Part shown: positions 10,742 through 23,752 of the stretch, one piece after another
Layout of the letters: each line of letters opens with the position of its first letter
Position numbering within the stretch: the stretch's first letter is position 1
From: Vibrio pomeroyi
Lineage (GTDB): Bacteria; Pseudomonadota; Gammaproteobacteria; Enterobacterales; Vibrionaceae
Assembly: GCA_041879425.1 (NCBI GenBank)
Contig: CP090854.1
Location: 620,001 to 684,000 of the forward strand
Length of the DNA stretch: 64,000 nucleotides
Reading direction: 5' to 3'
Program-made: the position numbers and the translations under genes
Notes under the pieces: generated by a model
Seen by the model: the letters and a program-made list of their open reading frames with translations, nothing else
Databases searched by the model: none
What the model was told of the DNA's origin: nothing

Positions 10742-10817
10742 GGGGCTATAGCTCAGCTGGGAGAGCGCCTCGCTGGCAGCGAGGAGGTCTGCGGTTCGAT
10801 CCCGCATAGCTCCACCA
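10742..10817 (+). tRNA. tRNA-Ala (anticodon GGC)
   Basis: A 76-nt tRNA with encoded CCA. The acceptor arms are GGGGCTA/TAGCTCC, the D arm is GCTCAGCTGGGAGAGC, the anticodon arm is CCTCG-CTGGCAG-CGAGG and the T arm carries GGTTCGATCC. The anticodon is GGC, reading GCC and GCU codons. Many rrn spacers instead carry tRNA-Ala(TGC) paired with tRNA-Ile(GAT). It is the only tRNA in this spacer. Confidence 0.95.
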
Positions 10818-10875
10818 TCTTTAAGTGTTCTTCCTTAAGAATCTTTAAAAATGGTTATTTCTTTTGAAATATCTA

Positions 10876-10887
10876 GCTCTTTAACAA
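10876..10887 (+). promoter_or_regulatory. boxA antitermination site in the 16S-23S spacer
   Basis: A second GCTCTTTAACAA, identical to the leader copy, lies about 60 nt after tRNA-Ala. The rest of the spacer (10888-11134) shows no gene. It ends in the 5' arm of the 23S processing stem. Confidence 0.85.
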
Positions 10888-11134
10888 TTTGGAAAGCTGA
10901 CTGATTGATTACTTACGAGTAATTCAATCAAATTTAAAAGTTCTCAATGTTTATATGCTCTTATTTAATAAGAACGGTATAAACACAACAAACACATTCA
11001 AGTGTCTTGTATTCGAATCAAACCTAGTTTGATTCACAATTGAGTCCGGCAAACAGTCATTGAGAATTAACCCTTCTTAATGGCAACCAAAACCTTGGTT
11101 AGTTGCCATACACTAAGACCCTTTCGGGTTGTAT

Positions 11135-14026
<2,892 letters not shown>

Positions 14027-14153
14027 ACAACACCCAAGGGGTTTTGTGGACTCAAAGACAGACCTTGAATGAGTTTGAAGAGACACTTTTAAATACAGTT
14101 TTCCAGATTATTTTGCCTTCAGTTTTTAAAAAACTGAAAGTAAAAGCAAAATT

Positions 14154-14273
14154 TGCTTGGCGACCATAGCATTGTGGACCCACCTGATTCCATGCCGAAC
14201 TCAGAAGTGAAACACAATAGCGCCGATGGTAGTGTGGGGCTTCCCCATGTGAGAGTAGGACATCGCCACGCTT
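14154..14273 (+). rRNA. 5S ribosomal RNA
   Basis: About 120 nt beginning TGCTTGGCGACCATAGC and including the conserved CCATGCCGAACTCAGAAGTG, ending in the pairing strand TCGCCACGCT. It lies 128 nt after the 23S gene. Ends are accurate to within a few bases. Confidence 0.95.
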
Positions 14274-14316
14274 TAAATTATGAACGACTTGTCAGCGACG
14301 ACAAGTAGTCCACTGC

Positions 14317-14393
14317 GGAGTGGTAGTTCAGTTGGTTAGAATACCGGCCTGTCACGCCGGGGGTCGCGGGTTCGAGTCCCGTCCACTCCGCCA
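14317..14393 (+). tRNA. tRNA-Asp (anticodon GTC)
   Basis: A 77-nt tRNA with encoded CCA. Acceptor GGAGTGG/CCACTCC, anticodon arm CCGGC-CTGTCAC-GCCGG and T loop GTTCGAGTC are all present. It belongs to the rRNA transcript, 43 nt after the 5S gene, as in the E. coli rrnC tail (aspT-trpT). Confidence 0.97.
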
Positions 14394-14427
14394 CTTATTC
14401 AGAGTTTCAGCTCTTTAAAACTGAAAT

Positions 14428-14504
<77 letters not shown>

Positions 14505-14510
14505 TATTTA

Positions 14511-14541
14511 AGGCTCTAGTCGAAAGACTAGAGCCTTTTTA
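14511..14541 (+). terminator. rRNA operon terminator
   Basis: The perfect 12-bp stem AAGGCTCTAGTC/GACTAGAGCCTT closes a GAAA tetraloop and runs into a T run, immediately after tRNA-Trp. Confidence 0.92.
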
Positions 14542-14692
14542 CTTTCTGGCGTCGGAAATACTTCACAACCCCCTTTCAGATTCTTCCATCTCAAATACCT
14601 CTTTGTTTATTCCCGAAAATTTACCAATAATCGTCAACTATTCTCTAATGACGACTAGTATAAATAATATGCATCGTTCACTTGGAATTGCT

Positions 14693-15532
14693 ATGAGGTT
14701 ATTTTGTGTATTATTTGGGGCTTTTTGTTCTTTTTTCGTATCGGCAACGACTTGGGAGAAAGAGAAGACCCCCACGGTAAACTTAACCTCATCAATAGGA
14801 AGCTATGCCAACGGTTGCCTTGATGGCGCACAGGCCTTGCCAATCGATGGGGTCGGCTATCAGATTATTCGTCCCCAGAGAGGGCGTTATTATGGTCATA
14901 CAGAGGCCATTCAGTTCATTGAAAGGCTAGGCATAACTACAAGTGAGCAACTCGATACCAACTTACTGGTAGGAGATATTTCTTTGCCCCGTGGTGGGCG
15001 CTTTTCGTCTGGTCATTCAAGTCATCAAACAGGGCTAGATATCGATATATGGTTAAGACTGACAAGTAAGAGGCTTTCAGTGAACGAACTTGCCGTCCCT
15101 AAGCCTGTTAGTGTCGTTGATCTTACTAATTACAAGCTGCGCAAATCAAATTGGACAGATGATCATTTTCAAGTGATCCGCTATGCCGCGAAAGATGAAA
15201 AAGTAGTGCGTATTTTTGTTCATCCCGTGATTAAGCAAGCTCTTTGTGACCGAGAAACCCCTGATGCAGGTGATAGAGCTTGGCTCGGAAAAATCAGACC
15301 TTGGTGGGGACATCATTCTCATTTTCATGTTCGCTTGAAGTGCCCTGAAGGGAGTACGAACTGCATTGCTCAAGCTAGCCCTCCAAAAGGTGATAGTTGT
15401 GGAGAAGAACTTGCGAGTTGGGCTCCGAAAACCATACCTGTACCTCCTCCTAAAAAAGTCGCAAAAAGTAAGAAAAAGAAGAAAGTTAAAGTGATGCCAA
15501 GTCAGTGTTTAGCCTTGATATCCAATAAGTAA
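14693..15532 (+). CDS. mepA: Penicillin-insensitive murein DD-endopeptidase MepA
   Basis: A periplasmic LAS-family zinc peptidase that cuts D-Ala-mDAP cross-links. The open frame extends back into tRNA-Trp, so I place the start at ATG 14693, with GGA 7 nt upstream. This gives a signal peptide (MRLFCVLFGAFCSFFVSATT) and 279 residues, close to E. coli MepA (274). Other in-frame ATGs are 14648 and 14669. The zinc ligands are visible in SSGHSSHQTGLDIDIW (H and D) and HHSHFHVRLKCP. A basic tail, KKVAKSKKKKKVKV, near the C-terminus is unusual. The gene stands alone. Confidence 0.93.
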   Translation: MRLFCVLFGAFCSFFVSATTWEKEKTPTVNLTSSIGSYANGCLDGAQALPIDGVGYQIIRPQRGRYYGHTEAIQFIERLGITTSEQLDTNLLVGDISLPRGGRFSSGHSSHQTGLDIDIWLRLTSKRLSVNELAVPKPVSVVDLTNYKLRKSNWTDDHFQVIRYAAKDEKVVRIFVHPVIKQALCDRETPDAGDRAWLGKIRPWWGHHSHFHVRLKCPEGSTNCIAQASPPKGDSCGEELASWAPKTIPVPPPKKVAKSKKKKKVKVMPSQCLALISNK

Positions 15533-15806
15533 TCGCATCTATCGAGGTTAATTACAGTGGTAATGCCACTGGCTTTCCCGTCTCTGAAAGTTGAGAAATG
15601 TCACACTTTTGTCTAGAGTTTATAAACACGAGATTAAGAACATCGTTTGATATTAACAAAACCAATAACGACAACAGCAAGAACAGTGACGAATTTGACA
15701 AGGTTTGGTCAGGGATGGAGTGTTTTTGGGGTGAAAGATGCGGCTTATGTGCAGTATGCGAAATCAGAGTCTGATACCCGTCGATAGATAATTCAAGGAT
15801 AAGACT
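15533..15806 (+). other. Intergenic region with a possible coding remnant
   Basis: A small stem CAGTGG-TAATG-CCACTG (15555-15571) may terminate mepA. A stretch at about 15650-15785 stays open in one plus-strand frame and ends in TAG. Its translation (RFGQGWSVFGVKDAAYVQYA and following) looks protein-like but lacks a good start. It may be the tail of a lost gene. I do not recognise it. Confidence 0.3.
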
Positions 15807-16115
15807 ATGACTATGATTTGTGCAAAGGAATTTTCAGAATGGTTAAGACATAGGTTCAGTACAGAAAACTCGGGTATTTCTATTTCAAGAGATGACATCA
15901 ACCAATTGACGGGCAGACAACGACTAGACCCAAGTTTTGTAAATGATGTTCATTATGAGTTGATGCAGCATGGAATGGCGTTTGTGACTGATACCAGCAG
16001 GGAAAACTTTTATCTCGTTCCTATAGCTCAAGCAATCAACTGGCGAGAGCGACTCGAATATCAATTTGAAAAAGAGCTTTTCTGCAATATTTATCCAATA
16101 GAAAAATCAGGATAA
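15807..16115 (+). CDS. Hypothetical protein, 102 residues
   Basis: A small soluble protein of 102 residues that I do not recognise. CAAGGAT precedes the ATG; a second ATG lies two codons downstream. It has no signal peptide or membrane segment. The middle part (SRDDINQLTGRQRLDPSFVNDVHYELMQHGMAFV) has the feel of a small helical or winged-helix fold, and the C-terminus is aromatic-rich (INWRERLEYQFEKELFCNIYP). It sits alone between mepA and the convergent yfhL, with a terminator immediately after it. Codon use looks like the neighbours. The domain suggestion is a guess. Confidence 0.7.
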   Translation: MTMICAKEFSEWLRHRFSTENSGISISRDDINQLTGRQRLDPSFVNDVHYELMQHGMAFVTDTSRENFYLVPIAQAINWRERLEYQFEKELFCNIYPIEKSG

Positions 16116-16116
16116 A

Positions 16117-16152
16117 AAAAAGGTTCAACTTACAGTAAGTTGAACCTTTTCT
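16117..16152. terminator. Bidirectional terminator between the hypothetical gene and yfhL
   Basis: The inverted repeat AAAAGGTTCAACTTAC-A-GTAAGTTGAACCTTTT lies between convergent genes, with A and T runs at the ends. It directly abuts both stop codons and can serve both strands. Confidence 0.9.
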
Positions 16153-16155
16153 CTT

Positions 16156-16413
<258 letters not shown>

Positions 16414-16438
16414 TTACTTCTCGGTTTTCTAAGTAAAG

Positions 16439-17842
16439 TTACTTACCAGATGCGTTGCGTGTATCTTGGCCTTCGCTCAAGTTACGCATCAACAAGCCGT
16501 ACTCTAAGTCTAGATCAGCTGGTACTGGGATAAATACAAAGTGACCGTTGCCTTTTGCGTCTTCAACGGCTTCAGACTTACGGTTTTCCATCATCTCTAG
16601 TGTGAAAACAACGTTACCTTTCGGTGTCATCATTTCTAAGCTATCGCCTACTAGGAACTTGTTCTTCACTTCTACTTCCGCTAGATCGCCACGGCGCTTA
16701 CCTGTGAATTCACCAACAAATTGTTGAGTATCAGAGATAGAGTAACCGTACTCGTAGTTCTGGTATGTATCATGAGTGTGACGGCGTAGGAAACCTTCAG
16801 TGTAACCACGGTGAGCTAGGCTCTCTAGTGTACCCATTAGGCTTTCATCGAATGGCTTGCCTGCTACAGCGTCATCGATAGCTTTACGATAAACCTGAGC
16901 TGTACGTGCACAGTAGTAGAAAGACTTAGTACGACCTTCAATCTTCAGAGAGTGAACACCCATCTTCGTTAGGCGTTCAACGTGTTGGATTGCACGAAGA
17001 TCTTTTGAGTTCATGATGTAAGTACCATGCTCATCTTCAAACGCTGCCATTTTCTCTTCAGGCTTGTGTGATTCAGAAAGTAGAACCACTTCGTCTGTTG
17101 GTTTACCAAGACCTAATGTGTTGTCTGGACGTTCGTCTTGAACCTCTACATCTTGAATCTCAACACCTGTAGGGTTCGCTTCAACGATCTGACCGTTCTC
17201 GTCTTCTTTCGCCGCTTCGGTTTTGTATTCCCAACGACAAGCGTTAGTGCAAGTACCTTGGTTTGGATCGCGCTTGTTCATGTAGCCCGAAAGTAGACAA
17301 CGACCAGAGTACGCCATGCATAGAGCACCGTGAACAAAGATCTCTAGTTCTGTTTCAGGACAGTGTTCGCGAATCTCTTCGATCTCTTCAAGAGATAGCT
17401 CACGAGATAGAATCACACGCTCAACGCCTTGAGTTGACCAGAACTTAACGGTCGCCCAGTTTACTGCGTTTGCTTGAACAGAAAGGTGGATTGGCATCTC
17501 AGGAAATGCTTCACGAACCATCATGATAAGACCAGGATCTGACATGATAAGAGCATCAGGGCCCATATCGACAACTGGTTTAAGGTCGCGAATGAATGTT
17601 TTTAATTTAGAGTTGTGTGGCTGAATGTTACATACAACATATAACTTTTTGCCTTGAGCATGAGCTTCATCGATACCGATTTGTAGGTTTTCGTGATTGA
17701 ACTCGTTGTTACGAACACGAAGGCTGTAACGTGGCTGGCCTGCGTAAACTGCATCTGCGCCGTAGGCGAATGCGTAACGCATGTTTTTAAGGCTTCCTGC
17801 CGGTGATAATAGTTCAGGTACAAATGGTTTTTGTGTAGTCAT
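16439..17842 (-). CDS. trhP: Prephenate-dependent tRNA uridine(34) hydroxylase TrhP (YegQ, U32 family)
   Basis: A 467-residue member of the U32 "collagenase-like peptidase" family. E. coli TrhP (YegQ, about 453 residues) forms 5-hydroxyuridine at tRNA wobble position 34 and needs prephenate and an Fe-S cluster. The start PELLSPAGSLKNMRYAFAYG and the motif EIFVHGALCMAYSGRCLLSGYM are typical, followed by NQGTCTNACRWEY and the U32 signature LKIEGRTKSFYY. An acidic insert (about 210-255) is longer than in E. coli. AGAG precedes the ATG. It likely forms an operon with yfhL. Confidence 0.93.
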   Translation of the reverse strand: MTTQKPFVPELLSPAGSLKNMRYAFAYGADAVYAGQPRYSLRVRNNEFNHENLQIGIDEAHAQGKKLYVVCNIQPHNSKLKTFIRDLKPVVDMGPDALIMSDPGLIMMVREAFPEMPIHLSVQANAVNWATVKFWSTQGVERVILSRELSLEEIEEIREHCPETELEIFVHGALCMAYSGRCLLSGYMNKRDPNQGTCTNACRWEYKTEAAKEDENGQIVEANPTGVEIQDVEVQDERPDNTLGLGKPTDEVVLLSESHKPEEKMAAFEDEHGTYIMNSKDLRAIQHVERLTKMGVHSLKIEGRTKSFYYCARTAQVYRKAIDDAVAGKPFDESLMGTLESLAHRGYTEGFLRRHTHDTYQNYEYGYSISDTQQFVGEFTGKRRGDLAEVEVKNKFLVGDSLEMMTPKGNVVFTLEMMENRKSEAVEDAKGNGHFVFIPVPADLDLEYGLLMRNLSEGQDTRNASGK

Positions 17843-18048
17843 TGCTTCGTTCTCTAATCTGATCTCAAGTCAGGTTGATACCACCAAGTGATATCAAAGG
17901 GGCGCAAATTTTACGCTAAAACGAGTTTGGTTGATAGCCCTAAAGATAGCAATGACATTAAGAAGAGGGCAGAGAGATAAATATAAGCAGGAGTTTGGTA
18001 GGAAATAAGCTCAGATACCATCGACATCTGAGCTTTTAAAATCACAGA

Positions 18049-18963
18049 TTAAGCGTTTGGTTGAGTTAACCCGCCAAGTGATTCGAATAAGTTCGGGAGG
18101 AAAACACTGAACTCGCCACATAGAAGTGAGAAGTCAGCATCAAAGCGTGCTGCTTGATCTTCACGCGGGATATCGTCGTTTTCATCTTTGAGTTCATCAC
18201 TGAATTTTAGGCGCTTGATGCTGCCGTCTTCTGCCAGAATGAATTCAATACGATCTTGCCAGTTGATAAGGAGCTTCGTCACCATCTTGTTGGCTTCGAT
18301 GTGGTTCTTAATCTCGTCCGCTTCTAGTTCTTGTTTCTTAACTCGAACAATACCGCCGTCTTCTTGGATTGATTTTAGCTCAGCTTCATCAAGCATTGTG
18401 ATACCTTGAGGCGTATCACCTGATTTAACCCACTCGGTTAGAGTCGTTTCAATCGCTTGCTCTGGAATAGCTGGCACGACTGGTAGACTACCCATTGTTT
18501 TACGTAGTAATGCCAATACGTCTTCCGCTTTTTTGTAGCTGCTAGCATCAACCACGATGAAACCTTCTTTTGGCATGATCAGCGCGTAAGTGAAGTTACT
18601 GCGGCTGAATGCACGAGGAAGCAGGTCAATGATGATGTCTTCTTTTAGGCTGTCTTTCTCTTTCTTTTTCAGAGGAGTGCCAGATTCAGCCTCAAGTGTT
18701 TCTACTTTTGCGTTCAGTGATTCTTTGATCACAGAAGCAGGTAGCATTTTCTCTTCTTTCTTTGCACAGATTAGAATGCGGTTTTCTGATACGTGCGTCA
18801 TCATATCGCCGTGTCTACCCATTGCATGTACCCAACCAAACTTCTGTTTGTCTTGGCTACCACAAGGAGTAAAGCGGAATTCTTCAAGTTGTTTCTCTAG
18901 CTGATCTGCGTTGAAATCAATATCACGGTTGAAGCGATAGACTAGGCAATTTTTAAACCACAT
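18049..18963 (-). CDS. rdgC: Recombination-associated protein RdgC
   Basis: A 304-residue DNA-binding ring protein that limits RecA access to DNA; E. coli RdgC is 303 residues. The N-terminal [14 protein letters not shown] and the following [19 protein letters not shown] are characteristic, as is the C-terminal half with [25 protein letters not shown]. It is transcribed alone, divergent from phoB. No convincing terminator was found between it and trhP. Confidence 0.96.
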   Translation of the reverse strand: MWFKNCLVYRFNRDIDFNADQLEKQLEEFRFTPCGSQDKQKFGWVHAMGRHGDMMTHVSENRILICAKKEEKMLPASVIKESLNAKVETLEAESGTPLKKKEKDSLKEDIIIDLLPRAFSRSNFTYALIMPKEGFIVVDASSYKKAEDVLALLRKTMGSLPVVPAIPEQAIETTLTEWVKSGDTPQGITMLDEAELKSIQEDGGIVRVKKQELEADEIKNHIEANKMVTKLLINWQDRIEFILAEDGSIKRLKFSDELKDENDDIPREDQAARFDADFSLLCGEFSVFLPNLFESLGGLTQPNA

Positions 18964-19088
18964 AAATTTTTCTCATACCTTTTTAGAAGTGCTTCATGAT
19001 ATGAGATCTAATTCGATTTGTCCTTAGCTCTGTATCAAAAGTTGTAAAGTGAAACGTTTGAGACAGTTATATGAAAATTTGTTTTCAA

Positions 19089-19117
19089 AGGTCACAAAAG
19101 TGTCATAATTAACTCAG
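19089..19117 (+). promoter_or_regulatory. Pho box upstream of phoB
   Basis: Three 7-mers at 11-bp spacing, AGGTCAC-aaaa-GTGTCAT-aatt-AACTCAG, resemble the PhoB consensus CTGTCAT repeated every 11 bp. GATAAT at 19117-19122 is a fitting -10, the usual arrangement where the Pho box replaces the -35. This supports autoregulation of phoBR. It is a pattern match only. Confidence 0.7.
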
Positions 19118-19157
19118 ATAATGCAATGCGTTGATTAAATACAAAGGCTATTCAATT

Positions 19158-19847
19158 ATGTCGAGAAGGATTCTGGTCGTTGAAGATGAAGCACCTATTC
19201 GTGAGATGCTGTGTTTTGTACTTGAACAAAAAGGCTACCAAGCAGTAGAGGCTGAAGATTACGATACAGCGGTAAACAAGCTATGTGAACCTTTCCCAGA
19301 TCTAGTATTACTAGATTGGATGCTACCTGGTGGTAGCGGGATAAACTTTATCAAGCACATGAAGCGTGAAGAGTTAACTCGCAACATCCCAGTGGTGATG
19401 CTGACGGCTCGTGGTGAAGAAGAAGATAAGGTTCGCGGTTTAGAAGTTGGCGCTGACGACTACATTACCAAACCATTTTCGCCAAAAGAGTTAGTAGCTC
19501 GCCTGAAAGCGGTTATTCGTCGTGTAACACCAACCGCATTGGAAGATGTGATTGATGTTCAAGGTCTTAAACTAGACCCTGTATCACACCGTGTTACCGC
19601 GAGTGAAGGTCCAGTAGATATGGGACCAACAGAATTCAAAATGCTGCACTTCTTTATGACGCATCAAGAGCGTGTATATAGCCGAGAGCAGCTGCTTAAC
19701 AACGTTTGGGGTACCAACGTTTACGTTGAAGACCGCACCGTTGATGTACATATTCGACGCCTACGTAAAGCGTTAGAATCTGCAGGTCACGATAAGCTAA
19801 TCCAAACGGTTCGCGGCGCGGGCTACCGTTTTTCTACAAAGGCTTAA
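19158..19847 (+). CDS. phoB: Phosphate regulon response regulator PhoB
   Basis: A 229-residue OmpR-family regulator activating genes under phosphate starvation. The start is set at [18 protein letters not shown], which aligns with E. coli PhoB; an upstream in-frame ATG at 19131 would add nine atypical residues. The receiver domain (about 1-120) has the acidic pocket in VVEDE, the phosphoacceptor Asp in [13 protein letters not shown] and the conserved Lys in YITKPFSP. The C-terminal winged helix ends [17 protein letters not shown]...RGAGYRF. It heads phoB-phoR-pstS behind a Pho box. Confidence 0.98.
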   Translation: MSRRILVVEDEAPIREMLCFVLEQKGYQAVEAEDYDTAVNKLCEPFPDLVLLDWMLPGGSGINFIKHMKREELTRNIPVVMLTARGEEEDKVRGLEVGADDYITKPFSPKELVARLKAVIRRVTPTALEDVIDVQGLKLDPVSHRVTASEGPVDMGPTEFKMLHFFMTHQERVYSREQLLNNVWGTNVYVEDRTVDVHIRRLRKALESAGHDKLIQTVRGAGYRFSTKA

Positions 19848-19880
19848 TGTGGCTTCGCTGCACAGTTTACGGAGTCCTGA

Positions 19881-21179
19881 ATGGTTGAAAAGTTAACCTG
19901 GAAAAAGCTGGCTTGGGAGCTGGCTTTTTTTTACGCACCATGGGTTTTAGTCGGATGGATATTCGGTTACTTACCTTGGTTACTGCTGGCTGCTACGGTA
20001 TTGCAGCTCGGCTGGCATCTACACAATCAAATGCGTTTATCTGCATGGTTGTGGGATGAGAAGCGTCTAACACCACCTTCAGGTTCAGGAAACTGGGAAT
20101 CTCTGTTCAACGGTATTTATCGTATGCAGCAGAGACAGCGTCGCAAACGTAAAGAACTGACTAACCTTATCCGCCGTTTCCGTAACGGTGCAGAATCGCT
20201 TCCCGATGCCGTTGTGGTATTTCGCGGTGAAGGCAATATCGTTTGGTGTAACAAGCTTGCTCAGTATTTACTGGGTTTTCGTTGGCCAGATGATTCAGGA
20301 CAACCGATCTCGAACCTGATTCGCACTCCAGATTTCATTAAGTACCTCAATAAGCAAGACTTCTCTGAACCATTAGAGATGCCTTCTCCATTGAATGTGG
20401 AGCGTATGCTTGAGCTGCGTATTGTGCCGTATACAGAGGGTGAACACCTGATGGTGGTGCGTGATGTCACTCAGCTTAAGCAGCTAGAAGGCATGCGTCG
20501 TAACTTCTTCGCTAACGTATCCCATGAGCTACGAACTCCAATGACCGTACTTCAAGGCTACCTTGAAATGACGGAAGACCCAGACATGATCGTTGGCCCA
20601 ATGTGGACCAAGGCGCATGGTGTCATGACAGAGCAGCTCAATCGAATGAACAGTCTGGTTAATCAGTTGCTCACGCTTTCGAAAATTGAAGCAGCGCCAA
20701 TGCACGAGTTGGATGAAGTGGTGAACGTTCCCGCTATGCTTGAGGTTCTTGAGAAAGAAGCCGCGAGTTTAAGTGGCGATCGTGAACACAAGCTTGAGTT
20801 TGATATTGATAAGAGTCTACGCGTATTAGCTGATGAAGATCAGTTGCGAAGTGCGATATCGAATCTGGTTTACAATGCAGTCAAATACACACCACCGGGC
20901 GCTACCGTTAGAGTTCGCTGGTATCAAACAAGCCAAGGTGCCTGTTTGGACGTCTCTGACACTGGAGACGGTATCGAGCCCCAACACTTGCATCGACTTA
21001 CAGAGCGATTCTATCGTGTTGATAAGGCGCGCTCACGTGATACTGGTGGTAGTGGCCTCGGATTGGCTATCGTTAAGCATGCTTTGACTCACCATGATTC
21101 CCACTTGGAAATCCAGAGTGAGCTAGGTGTCGGCAGTCGTTTCCATTTCACGTTACCAAACCGATTGACCGTTTCATGA
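19881..21179 (+). CDS. phoR: Phosphate regulon sensor histidine kinase PhoR
   Basis: A 432-residue membrane kinase that phosphorylates PhoB. Two hydrophobic segments lie in residues 8-45, a PAS domain at about 95-200, and HisKA with [19 protein letters not shown] carries the phosphorylated His. HATPase follows with the N box [14 protein letters not shown]1 DTGDGI and G2 [12 protein letters not shown]. It has almost no periplasmic loop, so, as in E. coli, it probably senses phosphate through PstSCAB and PhoU. GGAG precedes the ATG by 7 nt. Its stop codon overlaps the pstS start. Confidence 0.97.
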   Translation: MVEKLTWKKLAWELAFFYAPWVLVGWIFGYLPWLLLAATVLQLGWHLHNQMRLSAWLWDEKRLTPPSGSGNWESLFNGIYRMQQRQRRKRKELTNLIRRFRNGAESLPDAVVVFRGEGNIVWCNKLAQYLLGFRWPDDSGQPISNLIRTPDFIKYLNKQDFSEPLEMPSPLNVERMLELRIVPYTEGEHLMVVRDVTQLKQLEGMRRNFFANVSHELRTPMTVLQGYLEMTEDPDMIVGPMWTKAHGVMTEQLNRMNSLVNQLLTLSKIEAAPMHELDEVVNVPAMLEVLEKEAASLSGDREHKLEFDIDKSLRVLADEDQLRSAISNLVYNAVKYTPPGATVRVRWYQTSQGACLDVSDTGDGIEPQHLHRLTERFYRVDKARSRDTGGSGLGLAIVKHALTHHDSHLEIQSELGVGSRFHFTLPNRLTVS

Positions 21180-22153
21180 TTGCTTTAATACGTAGGATGC
21201 GTTTACCCATCAGTTCGTTGTTAGCTTGTGCTTTAGCTTCTCCGGTTCATGCTGAGCTGACTGTCGAATCACTTCCTGATTATTCTAAGGTGCCGGGGAT
21301 TTCTGGCAGCTTGCTATCGGTAGGTTCCGATACCTTGGCGGGTATGACGACATTGTGGGTTGAAGAGTTTAAATCTTACTACCCGAATGTGAATGCTCAG
21401 GTGCAGGCTTCCGGCTCTGCGACTGCGCCTCCAGCCCTTACCGAGGGGACTGCTCATTTGGGGCCAATGAGCCGACCAATGCGTTTACGTGAGATTGAGG
21501 CATTCGAAAGGGAACATGGCTACAAGCCTACTGCGCTTAGAGTCGCGATTGATGCGATTGGTGTGTTTGTACACAAAGATAACCCGATCAAAGGGCTCAA
21601 CTTTCGTCAGATAGATGGCATCTTTTCTGAAACGCTGCGCTGTGGCGGTGTTAAAAATATCGAGAGTTGGCAAGAGCTAGGTATCAAGCAACCTTGGGCA
21701 AAACATCGTTTCCAACTGTTTGGTCGAAACTCCGTATCCGGTACTTATGGTTACTTTAAGCAGAATGCTTTGTGTGGCGGTGATTTCAAGAATCGAGTCA
21801 ATGAGCAGCCGGGTTCAGCCTCTGTTGTTCAATCTGTTGCCTTGTCGATCAGCGGCATTGGATACACAGGCATTGGTTATCGTGTTGCAGGTGTGAGACA
21901 GGTTCCTGTGGTTAAGGCGGGTGATCAATATGTACATGCCACAAGAGAAAACATCCTAAGTGGTGCCTACCCGCTTTCACGCTTCTTGTACGTTTACGTG
22001 AACAAACACCCAAACAAGCCGCTTTCCCCGGTAGAACAAGAGTTCCTAACCTTTATCTTTTCTAAACAAGGTCAAGAGTTGGTTGAAAAAGACGGCTACG
22101 TTTCTATTCCTCATGAATACGCCAAACAAGAACTCGCAAAAGTAGGGCTTTAA
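21176..22153 (+). CDS. pstS: Phosphate ABC transporter substrate-binding protein, PstS family
   Basis: A 325-residue periplasmic binding protein with a signal peptide (to about residue 26, ...[11 protein letters not shown]). Phosphate-contact regions look like Pst[27 protein letters not shown] and [15 protein letters not shown]. The ATG overlaps the phoR stop by 4 nt (ATGA), so it is translationally coupled to the sensor rather than sitting beside pstC. It presumably delivers phosphate to the PstCAB permease encoded 4 kb away. Vibrio genomes often carry a second pstS elsewhere, so this may not be the only one. Confidence 0.88.
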   Translation: MIALIRRMRLPISSLLACALASPVHAELTVESLPDYSKVPGISGSLLSVGSDTLAGMTTLWVEEFKSYYPNVNAQVQASGSATAPPALTEGTAHLGPMSRPMRLREIEAFEREHGYKPTALRVAIDAIGVFVHKDNPIKGLNFRQIDGIFSETLRCGGVKNIESWQELGIKQPWAKHRFQLFGRNSVSGTYGYFKQNALCGGDFKNRVNEQPGSASVVQSVALSISGIGYTGIGYRVAGVRQVPVVKAGDQYVHATRENILSGAYPLSRFLYVYVNKHPNKPLSPVEQEFLTFIFSKQGQELVEKDGYVSIPHEYAKQELAKVGL

Positions 22154-22168
22154 TCTCCCGATTGGCAA

Positions 22169-23752
22169 TTAAGCTTTTTGATTTTCATCGAAGCTTAGTT
22201 GCCATTCAGCATTGTTCCACAGGTCCTGCTCTGCGAGTAAGTCCGCTGCCAATAGTTTATTTTCATCAAGCCAATCATTATCGGCACCACAAACCTTCCA
22301 ATGATCTTTCTCGATGACTTCAATGCGTGTTTTTAGGCGTGGAGAATCGTTACGTTGACCATTAAGAATAATTGATAGACGTAATATACGAATCAAACTG
22401 ATTAAGTGCTTGCTCTTAAACAAATTCAGTTCAGGCATGTCTTGAAGCTTGAGCGCTTTACGTTGGAAGCGAGCTAAAATCGACATAACCATCTGTTGCT
22501 CGCTATTAAAGCCTGGCATATTGGTATGCTGCAGAAGATACGCAGAATGCTTATGGAAGCCTGAGAAGCTGATACTCAGTCCGACCTCGTGTAATAGAGC
22601 ACTCCATTCAAGCAGTTCAAACAGCTGACTTTTTTTCTTAATGCACAGTTCATCGCATATCTGATGTAAGAACTCGCTTGCCTGCTCTTTTACGCGAGTC
22701 GCGTGGTCGAAATCAACGGAGTGTTTGGTCGCGAGGTTCTCAGTGGTTCGCATACGAATGTCTGAACGCTGAAAGCGATCTTCCATCTCATAGAGCAATC
22801 CTTCACGAAGTGCACCGTCTGAAAAGTGCATATCTTTTACTGAAAGAGCCATGAATATCGCAGTGAGGATAGCTACTCCGCCAGCAAAGACAGGCTGGCG
22901 CTCTTCAGTCAATCCTTTGAGTTTTATCTCTTCAATAGTGTAGTGTTCGCACAAGACATCAATTAAATGGCCTAATCGCTTTTCGGTAATAATGGCATCT
23001 TCATAGCCCATTCCGACCAAGACTTCTTTGATTGCTTTGATGGTTCCTGAGGAGCCAAGAGCAGCATCCCAGCCTTTCTTTTTGTATTTAGCGGCAAGAG
23101 GTTCTAGACGTTGTTGAGCCGCAATGATGGCCCTGGAGAAGTTCTTGCGAGAGAGTTTTCCATTCGAGAAATATCGCTGTGTAAAGCTCACGCAGCCCAT
23201 CTGTTTACTGTTGACGAGCTTCGCCTCAAACCCTTTGCCGATAATCAACTCGGTACTACCACCACCAATATCCACAACTAATTTCGAATCTGACTCGGGT
23301 TGTGTGTGAGCAACGCCTAAATAGATAAGTCGCGCTTCTTCTTCGCCGGGGATCACTTCGATAGGAAAAGGAAGCACCTCACGTGCACGCTGGATAAAAA
23401 TATGAGCGTTGTTTGCTTGGCGGAGAGTGTGGGTGGCTGCAATACGAACGTTTTCGACTTCAAAGCCTTGTAAGCGCTCGGCAAACATAGCGAGGCACTC
23501 TAAACCACGCTCGATGGCTGCATTGTTGAGGTTTGATTGGTCATCGAGGCCTGAGCCTAATCTGACTCTTTGTTTGTGTCGGCTGACAAGTTGCAATTCT
23601 TGCCCAATCACTTTTGCCACAACCATGTGAAAGCTATTAGAGCCCAAATCGATGGCAGCAACGTGTTTGATAGGTGGAGATACCGCCTCAAGTGAGGCGG
23701 TATTGTTGGAATCTTCTGGCGTATTGGCCTTGGTGTTTTTAGCTTGGCTCAT
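22169..23752 (-). CDS. ppx: Exopolyphosphatase
   Basis: A 527-residue Ppx/GppA phosphatase that releases phosphate from polyphosphate ends. The actin-like ATPase fold shows [34 protein letters not shown] and [10 protein letters not shown]. The C-terminal HD-like part contains [27 protein letters not shown]. The N-terminal 30 residues are polar and variable, so a later start is possible. It overlaps the end of ppk by 14 nt, and the two form a polyphosphate operon lying antisense between the phoBR-pstS and pstCAB-phoU operons. Confidence 0.96.
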   Translation of the reverse strand: MSQAKNTKANTPEDSNNTASLEAVSPPIKHVAAIDLGSNSFHMVVAKVIGQELQLVSRHKQRVRLGSGLDDQSNLNNAAIERGLECLAMFAERLQGFEVENVRIAATHTLRQANNAHIFIQRAREVLPFPIEVIPGEEEARLIYLGVAHTQPESDSKLVVDIGGGSTELIIGKGFEAKLVNSKQMGCVSFTQRYFSNGKLSRKNFSRAIIAAQQRLEPLAAKYKKKGWDAALGSSGTIKAIKEVLVGMGYEDAIITEKRLGHLIDVLCEHYTIEEIKLKGLTEERQPVFAGGVAILTAIFMALSVKDMHFSDGALREGLLYEMEDRFQRSDIRMRTTENLATKHSVDFDHATRVKEQASEFLHQICDELCIKKKSQLFELLEWSALLHEVGLSISFSGFHKHSAYLLQHTNMPGFNSEQQMVMSILARFQRKALKLQDMPELNLFKSKHLISLIRILRLSIILNGQRNDSPRLKTRIEVIEKDHWKVCGADNDWLDENKLLAADLLAEQDLWNNAEWQLSFDENQKA

